A program made the position numbers and the translations under genes. Below the pieces are notes generated by a model. The model was not told where the DNA came from. It was given only the letters and a program-made list of their open reading frames with translations, and searched no databases. From AC-32 sp035473395 (lineage in GTDB: Bacteria > Actinomycetota > Thermoleophilia > Gaiellales > Gaiellaceae), in contig DATIOF010000106.1 in NCBI GenBank assembly GCA_035473395.1, positions 1-39,132 on the forward strand: a stretch of DNA of 39,132 nt, read 5' to 3'. This document shows positions 31,839-39,132 of the stretch, piece after piece. The first letter of the stretch is position 1; each line of letters starts with the position of its first letter.

Positions 31839-33749
31839 TTGCTTCGAATCGATCGTCATCGGCTTGGCCCGAGGGTCTACGTCCTGGGCACGCGCGTGCA
31901 CGAGTGGCACCTCGGCGCAGCGCTGCTCTTCGGGCTCGCCCTCGGAGGACTCCTCGACCGCGTGGACGACAACTTCGTTACGGTTGCGGGGATCGGCGCC
32001 GGGCTCTGGCTGGTGGCGAAAGACTGGCGCGACCTCTTCCCGGCTCAACGCGACAGCGCCGCCTGGCGGCTCGGCTTGCACGTACGCGTTCACCCGCTCA
32101 GGGCCGTTCGGCGTGCCGACCCGCTGCCGAAGATCGCGGCGCTCACCGCGGGGCTCGCTGGGCTAGTGAACCTTGCGTCGGCGGTGACGCCGAACATCGC
32201 CTGGCGGAACCACCTGCTCCTGTACGTCGAGCCGTTCGAGACGCTCAAGCTCACCCATGCCGCGGCGATCCCGGCCTCGATGCTGTTGCTCGTGACCTCG
32301 CCCTACCTCTGGGGACGCCGGCAGGGCGCACTGCGCCTCGCGCTCGTGCTGCTCCTCGGGCTGACTGTGCTCGACCTGTTGAAGGGCCTCGACCTGGAAG
32401 CTGCGGCCGGAAGCGCCGGCGCGGCGGGCGTGTTGTGGCTCGGAAGGCATTCGTTCTGCGTCCGGCACGACCCCGACACGCTCCGGCAGGCGCTGCGACG
32501 CGTCCCGGTGTTCGCCGCCTCGAGCCTGCTGCTGTGCGCGCTCGCGGTCGCGATCGCGGCACCCGAGAGCGCCGGCCTCGTGACGATCCTGCGAGCGACC
32601 GGCGATGCACTCCTGTGGCAGGTCGGCCCGCTCGACTTCCACAACGAGCTCGGGCACCTCGACGAGGCGATCGGCATCGCCGGGCTGTTCACGCTCACCT
32701 GGTGCGCCTATCTCCTCTTCAGGCCGCTCGCCGCGCCGCGGGTGCTGCCGGGAGTCGAGCTTCGCCGGGCGGCGCGGGAGCTTGTCAGGCGGCACGGCGA
32801 CGACACGCTCGCCTACTTCAAGCTCCGCCGCGACCAGCATTACCTGTTCAGCCCGGACCGGCGGGCCTTCCTCGGCTACCGTGTCGAGGCGGGCGTGCTC
32901 CTCGTCTCGGGCGACCCGGTCGGCCCCCACGAGGCGATTCCGGCGCTGCTGCGCGAGCTGAGCCTCTTCGCCGAGACGCGCGGCCTGAGAATCGCGGCGC
33001 TCGGAGCCGGTGAGAGCATGCGCCCGCTCTGGGAGCAGCTCGGGCTCCGCTCGATGTACCTGGGCGACGAGGCGGTCGTCGAGACCGGGTCGTTCTCGCT
33101 CGATGGCCGGCCGATCCGCAAGGTCCGGCAGTCGGTCACCCGCCTGGAGAAGCAGGGCTACACCGCCGAGCTTCGCCAGCTAGGCGGGCTCTCCGATGCC
33201 GAGGTGGGCGAGCTCGATGCGGTGAGCCGCAGCTGGCGGCGCGGCCAATCCGAGCGCGGCTTCGCGATGTCGCTCGACGAGCTCCGGCGCGAAGACCACG
33301 CCGACAGCCTCGTCGTTCTGGGCCGGGACGCCGACGGGCACATCCGCGGCTTCCTGCACTTCGCCCCGAGCTACGGACGCGCTGCGGTCTCGCTCTCGCT
33401 GATGCGCCGCCGGCAGGACACGCCGAACGGGCTGATGGAGTTCCTCGTCGCCCGCGGGCTCGAGCTGCTCCGCGATCGCGGCGTCGAAGAGGCATCGCTC
33501 AACTTCGCGGCCTTCGCACGCTTCGTCCACGCGCCACGAGGGCGTCTCGAACACGTCGTGGGCCGAGTGCTACTGGTCGCCGATGCGTTCTTCCAGATCG
33601 AGCGGCTGCACCGCTTCAACACCAAGTTCTTCCCGCGCTGGGAGCCTCGCTACCTCATGTACGAGCACGTTCTCGCCCTTCCCCGGATTGGTCTGGCGGC
33701 GATGTGGGTGGAGGGTCAGCTGCCCAAACCGGGTTCGCGGCGACGATAG
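31839..33749 (+). CDS. DUF2156 / MprF-like membrane aminoacyl-phospholipid synthase (about 636 aa)
   Basis: The N-terminal part (to about residue 290) has several transmembrane helices. The C-terminal 330 residues form the two-GNAT DUF2156 catalytic domain: DDTLAYFKLRRDQHYLFSPD, GDPVGP, RPIRKVRQSVTRLEKQGY, MEFLVARGLELLRDRGVEEASLNF and a final FNTKFFPRWEPRYLMYE, the signature of lysyl-phosphatidylglycerol synthases (MprF, LysX N-terminus). These move lysine or alanine from tRNA to membrane lipids, lowering negative charge. The start is uncertain: TTG at 31839 has the best ribosome site (GAGGTAGG); GTG 31806 and TTG 31779 are in frame. Its 3' end overlaps the convergent gene by 95 bases. Confidence 0.82.
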   Translation: MLRIDRHRLGPRVYVLGTRVHEWHLGAALLFGLALGGLLDRVDDNFVTVAGIGAGLWLVAKDWRDLFPAQRDSAAWRLGLHVRVHPLRAVRRADPLPKIAALTAGLAGLVNLASAVTPNIAWRNHLLLYVEPFETLKLTHAAAIPASMLLLVTSPYLWGRRQGALRLALVLLLGLTVLDLLKGLDLEAAAGSAGAAGVLWLGRHSFCVRHDPDTLRQALRRVPVFAASSLLLCALAVAIAAPESAGLVTILRATGDALLWQVGPLDFHNELGHLDEAIGIAGLFTLTWCAYLLFRPLAAPRVLPGVELRRAARELVRRHGDDTLAYFKLRRDQHYLFSPDRRAFLGYRVEAGVLLVSGDPVGPHEAIPALLRELSLFAETRGLRIAALGAGESMRPLWEQLGLRSMYLGDEAVVETGSFSLDGRPIRKVRQSVTRLEKQGYTAELRQLGGLSDAEVGELDAVSRSWRRGQSERGFAMSLDELRREDHADSLVVLGRDADGHIRGFLHFAPSYGRAAVSLSLMRRRQDTPNGLMEFLVARGLELLRDRGVEEASLNFAAFARFVHAPRGRLEHVVGRVLLVADAFFQIERLHRFNTKFFPRWEPRYLMYEHVLALPRIGLAAMWVEGQLPKPGSRRR

Positions 33750-34176
33750 CGTCGACCACCTCGCCGACCTCGATCGCAATCCAGAAGCAGAGCGCGGCGA
33801 GCGGCAGCTCGCCAACGAGCGCGAACACCAGCGCCCACCAGAACTCGCGTCCGGGTTGCGCGGTGACGAGGTCGAACCACGCGTCGCAGAGGAGCGCGGT
33901 GCCGGCGACCGACGCGGCGACGGTCACGAACGCCGAGCGCTTGAGCATGGCCACGAACGTAGCGACGAGCGCGGCCGCCTCGAAGAGGTCGAATCCGGCC
34001 CAGGCCACCTGCCAGTGGTGGGTGACGTGCTCGGAGGGCAGCGTCGCGCTCAGGTAGGCCGTCCACGGAAAGAGCACGATCGCGACCGAGCCGAGCACGA
34101 GCAGGAGCCAGAGCCGCAGGTGCCGGAGCCTCCCGAGGACGTGGTTGGTGCGGGGCGACAGCGCGCTTTCCTGCAT
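33655..34176 (-). CDS. Four-helix membrane protein of unknown function (173 aa)
   Basis: A 173-residue protein with four hydrophobic helices (about 20-40, 60-82, 90-112 and 120-142) and a hydrophilic, Pro-rich tail that ends GEGRERART. The Trp and His pattern between helices 1 and 2 (PSEHVTHHWQVAWAGFD) is reminiscent of small DUF-type actinobacterial membrane proteins, but I do not recognise the family. ATG at 34176 is preferred; the frame stays open to 34440. The last 32 codons run antisense to the end of the DUF2156 gene, an unusual 95-base overlap. It is divergent from pckA, with only 43 bases between the starts. Confidence 0.65.
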   Translation of the reverse strand: MQESALSPRTNHVLGRLRHLRLWLLLVLGSVAIVLFPWTAYLSATLPSEHVTHHWQVAWAGFDLFEAAALVATFVAMLKRSAFVTVAASVAGTALLCDAWFDLVTAQPGREFWWALVFALVGELPLAALCFWIAIEVGEVVDAIVAANPVWAADPPPTSPPDQSGEGRERART

Positions 34177-34219
34177 TGAGCCATTCTGCAGAAGCGGTTG
34201 ATGCGTGGAAGGCCTCGGT

Positions 34220-35767
34220 ATGCTCCCCGCCGTGGCGAAGATGCTCTTTCGGCTGCCGGATGCGGCGGCCGTGACCGTCAATCCCGACCCCGACGAGCTG
34301 AAGACGCTCGCAGAGCGGATGCCGAACGCGCGTCCGACGGGCTTTGGCAACGTCAACGTCCAGACGCAGGTCGTCAGTCGCTCCAAGAAGTCGACCTTCA
34401 TCGTCACGGACGAGCCCGACGGCCAGAACCAGGCGATCACCGTGGAAGAAGGCGAGCGCTGGGCGCAAGCGCAGGACGCCTACATCGCGAAGCAGGAGAT
34501 GCTGGTGGTCGACGGCTACATCGGCGTCGACCCCGAGTTCCGCACTCCCGCCCGCCTCTACATCGAGGCCGCAAACGCGAACATCGCCGGCATGCAACAG
34601 CAGCTCTACTTCTCGCCCGCCGACGGCGAGGAGCTCGAGCCCGAGCTGACGGTCATCTACACGCCCAACCTGAAGGCCGAGGGCTACCCGGACGACCGCC
34701 TGATCGCCGTCGACCTCGAGCAGGGTGTGACGCGCGTCTTCAACTCCGACTACTTCGGGGAGTCGAAGAAGGGCGGCCTGCGGATGTGGAACAAGCTCGT
34801 CTACGACCGCGGCGGGATCCCGCTGCACGCGGGCTGCAAGATCATCCCGACCGAACACGGGAAGCGCGTCGGCCTGATCGTCGGCCTCTCCGGGACCGGC
34901 AAGACGACGACCACTTTCACGCGCCAGAACGGCTCGCTGCCGGTGCAGGACGACTTCGTCGCCTGGATGCCGAACGGCCGCGTCTACGCCACCGAGAACG
35001 GCTGTTTCGCCAAGACCTTCGGGCTCAACCCCGACGACGAGCCGACGATCTACTCGGCCGTCACGCAGCCGCGCTCGTACCTCGAGAACGTCTCCCAGCA
35101 CGGCGACGAGGTCGATTTCTACGACACGAACTACACCTCGAACGGCCGCGCGACGTTCCCGTTCGACGTGATCGAGAGCGCCGCGACCGACGAGATCGAC
35201 GAGGCGCACTTCCTCCTGATCCTGAACAAGAACGAGAACATCGTCCCGGCCGTCGCGAAGCTCGAAGGGCCGCAGGCAGCGGCCTTCTTCATGCTCGGCG
35301 AGACCACCGGCACGAGCGCCGGCGGCGCGGACGAAGCCGGCAAGTTCCTGCGCGTGCCCGGTACGAACCCGTTCTTCCCGATGCCGCACGACCTCCAGGG
35401 CAACCGCTTCCTCGAGCTGTTGGCGCAACACCCGCTCGAGGTGTACGTGCTGAACACCGGCCGCGTCGGGGGCCCCGACGGCGACGAGCGCTCCCGCAAG
35501 GTGCGGATCAAGCACTCCTCCGCGATCGTCAAGGGCATCGCCGAGGGCACGATCGAGTGGGAGCGCGATCCGGACTTCGGCTACCTCGTCGCCTCCTCGG
35601 TGGCGGGCATCGACGAGCCGGAGATCCTGCAGCCGCGCCGTCTCTATGAGGAACAAGGTCGCGGTGACGAGTACCGCGCCCTCGTCGAGCGCTTCAAGGC
35701 CGAGCGGGCTGAGTTCCTCAGGGGCTTCGCGAGCCTCAGCGACGAGATCGTCGCCGCCGTCTCGTAA
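34220..35767 (+). CDS. pckA: ATP-dependent phosphoenolpyruvate carboxykinase
   Basis: A 515-residue enzyme that turns oxaloacetate and ATP into PEP, CO2 and ADP (gluconeogenesis). Kinase motif 1a GLSGTGKTTTT begins at residue 222, kinase motif 2 is QDDFVAW, and ENGCFAKTFGL, RATFP and GETTGTSAGG are all typical of the ATP type. The FGESKKGGLRMWN segment holds the metal-binding lysine. The N-terminal lobe is diverged: the usual TGRSPKDKF arginine motif reads SRSKKSTFIV. ATG at 34220 has a GGAAGG ribosome site seven bases before it; GTG 34205 and GTG 34232 are alternatives. It is a single gene between divergent and co-directional neighbours. Confidence 0.9.
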   Translation: MLPAVAKMLFRLPDAAAVTVNPDPDELKTLAERMPNARPTGFGNVNVQTQVVSRSKKSTFIVTDEPDGQNQAITVEEGERWAQAQDAYIAKQEMLVVDGYIGVDPEFRTPARLYIEAANANIAGMQQQLYFSPADGEELEPELTVIYTPNLKAEGYPDDRLIAVDLEQGVTRVFNSDYFGESKKGGLRMWNKLVYDRGGIPLHAGCKIIPTEHGKRVGLIVGLSGTGKTTTTFTRQNGSLPVQDDFVAWMPNGRVYATENGCFAKTFGLNPDDEPTIYSAVTQPRSYLENVSQHGDEVDFYDTNYTSNGRATFPFDVIESAATDEIDEAHFLLILNKNENIVPAVAKLEGPQAAAFFMLGETTGTSAGGADEAGKFLRVPGTNPFFPMPHDLQGNRFLELLAQHPLEVYVLNTGRVGGPDGDERSRKVRIKHSSAIVKGIAEGTIEWERDPDFGYLVASSVAGIDEPEILQPRRLYEEQGRGDEYRALVERFKAERAEFLRGFASLSDEIVAAVS

Positions 35768-35801
35768 GCCCACTCCGGGGGAGTCCGCTACCCGGCGGCG
35801 A

Positions 35802-36644
35802 ATGCCTCCGCCGATGCAGGATCAGGTCGAGCGGTTCCTCGAAAGCCCGGCACTCGCCGAGCGGACGCGTCGTGCGTACCGATACGACGTCGAGGAGTTC
35901 TGTGACTGGCTGAGGCTGCGCGGGACGCGGCTCGAGGACGTCGACGTGCGCGCGTTGTCGGAGTACGCCGCCGAGCTCGGCCGCGCCCGGCCGCGAAAGC
36001 TCGCGCCGGCAACCATCGGACGCAAGCTCGCGGCTGTGCGAACGTTCCTGCGCCATGCCCTGGGGCCCGAGCGCGTACCGGACGCCTCGTTCGCGCCGCG
36101 CCGGCCGAAGCGGCTGCCCGACGCGCCGCGCCCGCATGAGATCGACAGCGAGCTCGGCACGCTCGAGGGCGAAGGCGCGCTCGCGATCCGGAACCTGGCG
36201 CTCGTCGAGCTCGTCTACTCCGCAGGCCTGCGCTCGCAGGAGGCCGTCGACCTCGACCTCGCGGACGTCGACTTCGAGCAGGAGCTCGTCCATGTGCGCG
36301 GCAAGGGAGGCAAGGAACGAGTTGTCCCGCTCGGCGAGGAGGCATCCCACGCGGTCGCGCTCTACCTCCGCGAATCGCGACCGCAGCTCGCGCGTGGAGC
36401 CGAGAACGCGCTCTTCCTCTCGGCCCGCGGGCGCCCCCTCGACACGAGCACGCTGCGCCGACTGCTTCCTCATCCGCACCGCCTGCGTCATGCGTTCGCC
36501 ACGCACCTACTGGAAGGCGGCGCCGACCTGCGCACGATCCAGGAACTGCTGGGCCACAGCTCGCTCTCGACGACGCAGATGTACAGCCACGTGGACGCAC
36601 GCCACCTGCGCAAGGTCTACGACCGCTCGCATCCGCGCTCGTGA
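35802..36644 (+). CDS. XerC/XerD-type tyrosine recombinase with shortened catalytic domain (280 aa)
   Basis: A phage-integrase-family protein with an N-terminal SAM-like DNA-binding domain (residues 5-90) and a catalytic domain with R144 (AGLRSQEA), K168 (RGKGGKER), H226-x2-R229 (HRLRH), H252 (LGHSS) and Y261, so all the catalytic residues are present. The stretch between the LRRLL helix and HRLRH lacks about 13 residues normally found there in XerC/XerD (compare the next gene). Dimer-resolution at dif, or a related site-specific recombination, is the likely role. ATG at 35802 is preferred; ATG 35814 is possible. It lies 34 bases after pckA and 155 bases before a second recombinase. Confidence 0.85.
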   Translation: MPPPMQDQVERFLESPALAERTRRAYRYDVEEFCDWLRLRGTRLEDVDVRALSEYAAELGRARPRKLAPATIGRKLAAVRTFLRHALGPERVPDASFAPRRPKRLPDAPRPHEIDSELGTLEGEGALAIRNLALVELVYSAGLRSQEAVDLDLADVDFEQELVHVRGKGGKERVVPLGEEASHAVALYLRESRPQLARGAENALFLSARGRPLDTSTLRRLLPHPHRLRHAFATHLLEGGADLRTIQELLGHSSLSTTQMYSHVDARHLRKVYDRSHPRS

Positions 36645-36707
36645 GCCGTTAAAGGTTCACGCGCGAGACACGGGTGCCCACCACTCCCGCCCTCCGACAC
36701 GCTAAGC

Positions 36708-36752
36708 GCGAAATCGTCACGTGTCTGTGACGTCTTCGTGACGAAATTGCGC
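36708..36752. repeat. Palindromic spacer between the two recombinase genes
   Basis: The outer arms (36708-36721 and 36737-36752) form an imperfect inverted repeat around CGTCACG/CGTGACG. A third GTGACG copy lies in the middle (36727-36732). The layout suits an operator or a recombinase-binding site; it is not identical to a known dif core that I can recall. Confidence 0.5.
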
Positions 36753-36799
36753 CGACCGGGGCAGGCGTCGGAACGGCCGGGGCGAACAAGGAACGTCCG

Positions 36800-37723
36800 A
36801 TGGCCAAGCCGCGGCCCGATCCGGCTGCTTCCGATCCCGAGGTCGAGGGCTTCCTCGCGCTGCTCGCCGCGCGTCGGGCGCCGAAGACCGTCGAGGCGTA
36901 CCGCCGCGACCTGCGCGCGCTCGGCGACTGGCTCGGCGGCCCGCCCTCGAAGGCGACCCATGACGACCTGGAGCGCTGGCTGGCGGAGCTGCGCGCGGCG
37001 GGGCTCTCCCCGGCCACGATCGCCAGGCGCGTTGCCGCCGTGCGCTCGTTCTTCAAGCATCTCGTCCTGCTCGGCGCCCGCACCGACAGCCCTGCCGCCG
37101 CGCTCGAGCTTCCGCGCAGGCGGCGCAAGCTCCCGCGGACGCTCTCGCCTGCAGAAGCCCAACGGCTGATCGAGGCGGCCGCGGGCTCGACGCCGCGGAT
37201 GATGCGCGACCGGGCGCTGGTCGAGCTGCTCTACGGTGCGGGGCTCCGCGTTAGTGAGGCCGTCGGCCTCGACCGGACCGGCGTCGATCTCGAGCAGCGG
37301 CTCGTCCGCTGCACCGGCAAGGGAAACAAGGAGCGCATCGTCCCCGTCGGACGGCACGCGGTCGAGGCGCTCCGCCGCTACCTCGCGCACGGGCGGCCCT
37401 ATCTCGACAAGCGCCACCGGCCCGAGCTCTTCCTGAATGCGCAGGGCGGCGCCCTCACCCGGGCCGGCGCCTTCCTGATCCTGCGCCGCCTCGCGGGCCG
37501 CGCAGGCCTCGAGCCGGAGCGCGTCCACCCGCACCTCCTGCGCCATTCGTTCGCCACGCACCTGCTCGAAGGCGGAGCCGATCTGCGCAGCGTCCAGGAG
37601 ATGCTCGGCCATGCCGATCTCGGCACGACCGAGCTGTATACGCATGTCTCGGACCGCCGGCGCCGCGACGTCTACTTCCGTAGCCACCCGCATGCGCGCC
37701 GCCGGAACGTTTCGGGGTCGTGA
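36800..37723 (+). CDS. xerD: XerD/XerC-type tyrosine recombinase (307 aa)
   Basis: A full-length tyrosine recombinase: SAM-like N-terminal domain (about 12-95) and a catalytic domain with R150 (GAGLRVSEA), K174 (GKGNKER), H245-x2-R248 (HPHLLRHSFATH), H271 (LGHADLGTT) and the nucleophile Y280 (ELYTHV). Motifs and length match XerD/XerC, which resolve chromosome dimers at dif together with FtsK. The position right after a second recombinase gene makes a XerC/XerD pair likely, though most genomes keep these genes apart. ATG at 36800 is chosen because it opens a homologous N-terminus; the spacer upstream holds a palindrome that may regulate it. Confidence 0.88.
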   Translation: MAKPRPDPAASDPEVEGFLALLAARRAPKTVEAYRRDLRALGDWLGGPPSKATHDDLERWLAELRAAGLSPATIARRVAAVRSFFKHLVLLGARTDSPAAALELPRRRRKLPRTLSPAEAQRLIEAAAGSTPRMMRDRALVELLYGAGLRVSEAVGLDRTGVDLEQRLVRCTGKGNKERIVPVGRHAVEALRRYLAHGRPYLDKRHRPELFLNAQGGALTRAGAFLILRRLAGRAGLEPERVHPHLLRHSFATHLLEGGADLRSVQEMLGHADLGTTELYTHVSDRRRRDVYFRSHPHARRRNVSGS

Positions 37724-37745
37724 AAAAAGGAATCACCAGAGTTCG

Positions 37746-37913
37746 GTGACCCCCGATCCACACGTCGTCCTGCTCGCCAGCTCGATCGCCGGAGTCGGGC
37801 TCTGGATGTCCTGGGCGGGCATCCAGAAGAGCGCGCTCGAATGGAAGCGCCGCCGCCGGGTCTGCCCGTCGTGCGGCCATGAGCTTCGCGGCCGCGTCTG
37901 CGGCTGTACCTAG
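37746..37913 (+). CDS. Tiny membrane protein with zinc-ribbon-like tail (55 aa)
   Basis: A 55-residue protein: an N-terminal hydrophobic helix (VVLLASSIAGVGLWMSWAG, residues 7-25), a basic patch (EWKRRRR) and a cysteine-rich tail CPSCGHELRGRVCGC, which looks like a minimal zinc ribbon. Small proteins with a single helix and a zinc ribbon are known in many bacteria, without a clear function. GTG at 37746 is the only good start. Its stop shares a CTAG with the stop of the convergent HEAT-repeat gene. Reality is likely but not certain, since the gene is short. Confidence 0.55.
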   Translation: MTPDPHVVLLASSIAGVGLWMSWAGIQKSALEWKRRRRVCPSCGHELRGRVCGCT

Positions 37914-38407
37914 CGAGTCTTCGCGCGCTTGTCCAACCCCGTGGCGACCTTGGCCGCGGCCTGCCGGGTTTCCTGCGAAAGACCTTCTTCCTCGGCGATC
38001 CCTTGCAGCAGGACGATCGTGTCGCGCTGCGGCGAGCCGTTCCGCAACGCAAGGATCGCGAGGCGGCGGACGGCCTCGTTGTCGTCGGCATTCGCGAGGT
38101 TGTGCAGCAGCGGCCTGACCGAGTTGACCGAGCGCGGATGCTCGCGCGAGAGCAATTCGAGCGAGAGCAGCGCCGAGCCTCGGCACGCGGGACTGCCGTC
38201 CTCGAGGCCGCGCCGCAGGAGCTCCTCCTTCTGCCGGAAGCGGAACTGGCCCACGGCACGGAACGCGGCCGCGCGCTCGCGGTAGTCCTCTGACCTGGCG
38301 GCGGCCTCGAGCTCGTCGGCCCAGGCGGCACGGAGCTTCGCGAGGTCGCGCTCGTTCCCGCTCTCCGCGAGGGCGTTTGCCTCGACCGCGGCCTCGGCGA
38401 GGCTCAA
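37910..38407 (-). CDS. HEAT-repeat-like helical protein coupled to citrate synthase (165 aa)
   Basis: An all-helical 165-residue protein rich in Leu, Ala and Arg, with at least three HEAT/PBS-lyase-like repeats (around residues 40-140: SEDYRERAAAFRAVGQFR, DGSPACRGSALLSLELLS, DDNEAVRRLAILALRN). Such repeats usually bind other proteins. TTG at 38407 overlaps the citrate synthase TGA (TTGA), so translation is coupled to that gene. This is an inference from the overlap; a role with citrate synthase is not known to me. Its TAG stop shares CTAG with the small zinc-ribbon gene. Confidence 0.7.
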   Translation of the reverse strand: MSLAEAAVEANALAESGNERDLAKLRAAWADELEAAARSEDYRERAAAFRAVGQFRFRQKEELLRRGLEDGSPACRGSALLSLELLSREHPRSVNSVRPLLHNLANADDNEAVRRLAILALRNGSPQRDTIVLLQGIAEEEGLSQETRQAAAKVATGLDKRAKTR

Positions 38408-39132
38408 GCCGACGCTAGCGATCGCTCGGCAGGACCGATGTAGCGCGCGGATGGGCGGAACAGCCGACCGGTCCGCTTCTGCTCCAGGATGTGCGCCGAC
38501 CAGCCGGCGACGCGCGAGCAGGCGAACATCGCTGGCGCGAGTGGCGGCGGGACCTCGGCCACGTCGAGCACGATCGCCGAGTAGTACTCGACGTTCGTGG
38601 CGAGGACCCGCTCGGGGTGCTGCTCCTGCAACGCCTTCAACGCGACCTGCTCCAGCTCCTCGGCGACCTCGACCTGCGGGGCTTCCAGCTCGCGGGCCGT
38701 GCGCTTGAGGATCCGCGAGCGCGGGTCCTCGGCCCGGTAGACGCGGTGGCCGAAGCCCATGATGCGCTTGCCGGATGCGAGCGCGTCTCGCACCCAGCCT
38801 TCGGCGTCGCCCATCGCGGTGACCTCTTCGAGCATCGGCTTCACGTACGCCGGCGCGCCGCCGTGCAATGGGCCCGAGAGCGCACCGACGGCTGACGAGA
38901 GTGCCGCGCCGCAGTCGGCGCCGGTCGACGCGACGACACGAGCTGTGAATGTCGAAGCGTTCAACCCGTGCTCGGCTGTGCAGATCCAGTACGTGTCGAT
39001 CGCTTGCACGTGACGAGGGTCGGCCTCGCCGCGCCACCGGAGCAGAAACCTCTCGGCTGCAGTCTTGCCGCGCGCAACCACTTCGTCGGGGACAGCATCG
39101 GTCTTACCGTCGGCGAGACGTGCGGAGCGCGC
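38404..39132 (-). CDS. gltA: Citrate synthase (3' part, start outside window)
   Basis: About 242 C-terminal residues of a citrate synthase, which condenses acetyl-CoA and oxaloacetate. Seen: the catalytic EHGLNASTFTARVVAST region (His), GALSGPLHGGAP (His and oxaloacetate binding), KRIMGFGHRVYR (His and Arg), and an Asp region near the end with RTGRLFRPSARYIG. The protein extends upstream past the right edge with an open frame. The short type, without a long N-terminal domain, cannot be told from this part; a 2-methylcitrate synthase is the alternative. A HEAT-repeat gene follows, overlapping by four bases. Confidence 0.92.
   Translation of the reverse strand, partial: ARSARLADGKTDAVPDEVVARGKTAAERFLLRWRGEADPRHVQAIDTYWICTAEHGLNASTFTARVVASTGADCGAALSSAVGALSGPLHGGAPAYVKPMLEEVTAMGDAEGWVRDALASGKRIMGFGHRVYRAEDPRSRILKRTARELEAPQVEVAEELEQVALKALQEQHPERVLATNVEYYSAIVLDVAEVPPPLAPAMFACSRVAGWSAHILEQKRTGRLFRPSARYIGPAERSLASA

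Noticed and set aside
35802..37723. An integrated mobile element carried by the two recombinases
   Set aside because: No flanking direct repeats, tRNA junction or cargo genes are visible, and the surrounding genes are housekeeping.
1..39132. CRISPR arrays, insertion sequences, prophage or a biosynthetic gene cluster
   Set aside because: I saw no regularly spaced repeats, transposase motifs, phage structural genes or NRPS/PKS-type modules.

Overview
This is a GC-rich (roughly 70 percent) chromosomal window that looks like an actinomycetote. The ffs-dnaX-ybaB-recR and lysC-asd blocks, a LigD-type polymerase, an Asp23 protein, an LppX/LprG-like lipoprotein and frequent GTG/TTG starts all fit. 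A deep-branching soil lineage such as Thermoleophilia is my best guess, but it is an inference. I see no insertion sequence, prophage or CRISPR array. Coding density is very high, many genes overlap by 1-14 bases, and no gene-free stretch exceeds about 300 bases.

Left part (1-19.7 kb). A LigD-like polymerase fragment runs off the left edge. Then come three different serine tRNAs (GGA, CGA, GCT) and a series of exported or membrane proteins: a 1440-residue beta-helix/M14 carboxypeptidase fusion, a PF04185 phosphoesterase, a membrane-anchored cupredoxin, an aquaporin, a coiled-coil protein, a lytic transglycosylase, an Asp-box (sialidase-fold) protein, an OafA-type acyltransferase with SGNH domain, an S53 peptidase, a cysteine-synthase-like PLP enzyme, tRNA-Val(CAC) and a PQQ-type sugar dehydrogenase fused to PA14 and Ig-like modules. 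Strong hairpins lie downstream of several of these genes.

Middle part (19.7-25.6 kb). The SRP RNA is followed by dnaX, ybaB, a single-domain cyclic-nucleotide-binding protein, recR, lysC, asd and a stand-alone MshEN domain, all rightward. This joins replication/repair genes to the entry of the aspartate amino-acid pathway.

A tight leftward operon (25.6-31.8 kb, transcribed from 31.76 kb) reads sdhA, lipoprotein, sdhB, CCG-domain subunit (SdhE/HdrB-like), metallophosphoesterase, Asp23/Gls24 protein, GNAT-like protein. Nearly all junctions are start/stop overlaps. The iron-sulfur subunit has an extra cysteine that should turn the usual [3Fe-4S] site into a [4Fe-4S] site, and no SdhC/SdhD anchor is present. 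This resembles the archaeal type-E succinate:quinone reductases, with an unexplained lipoprotein embedded in it. It is the most interesting locus in the window.

Right part (31.8-39.1 kb). A DUF2156/MprF-like membrane protein overlaps its convergent neighbour by 95 bases. It is followed by an ATP-type PEP carboxykinase, two tandem XerC/XerD-type recombinases separated by a palindromic spacer, a tiny zinc-ribbon membrane protein, a HEAT-repeat protein and the 3' part of a citrate synthase. SDH, PEPCK and citrate synthase together place much of central carbon metabolism in 11 kb.
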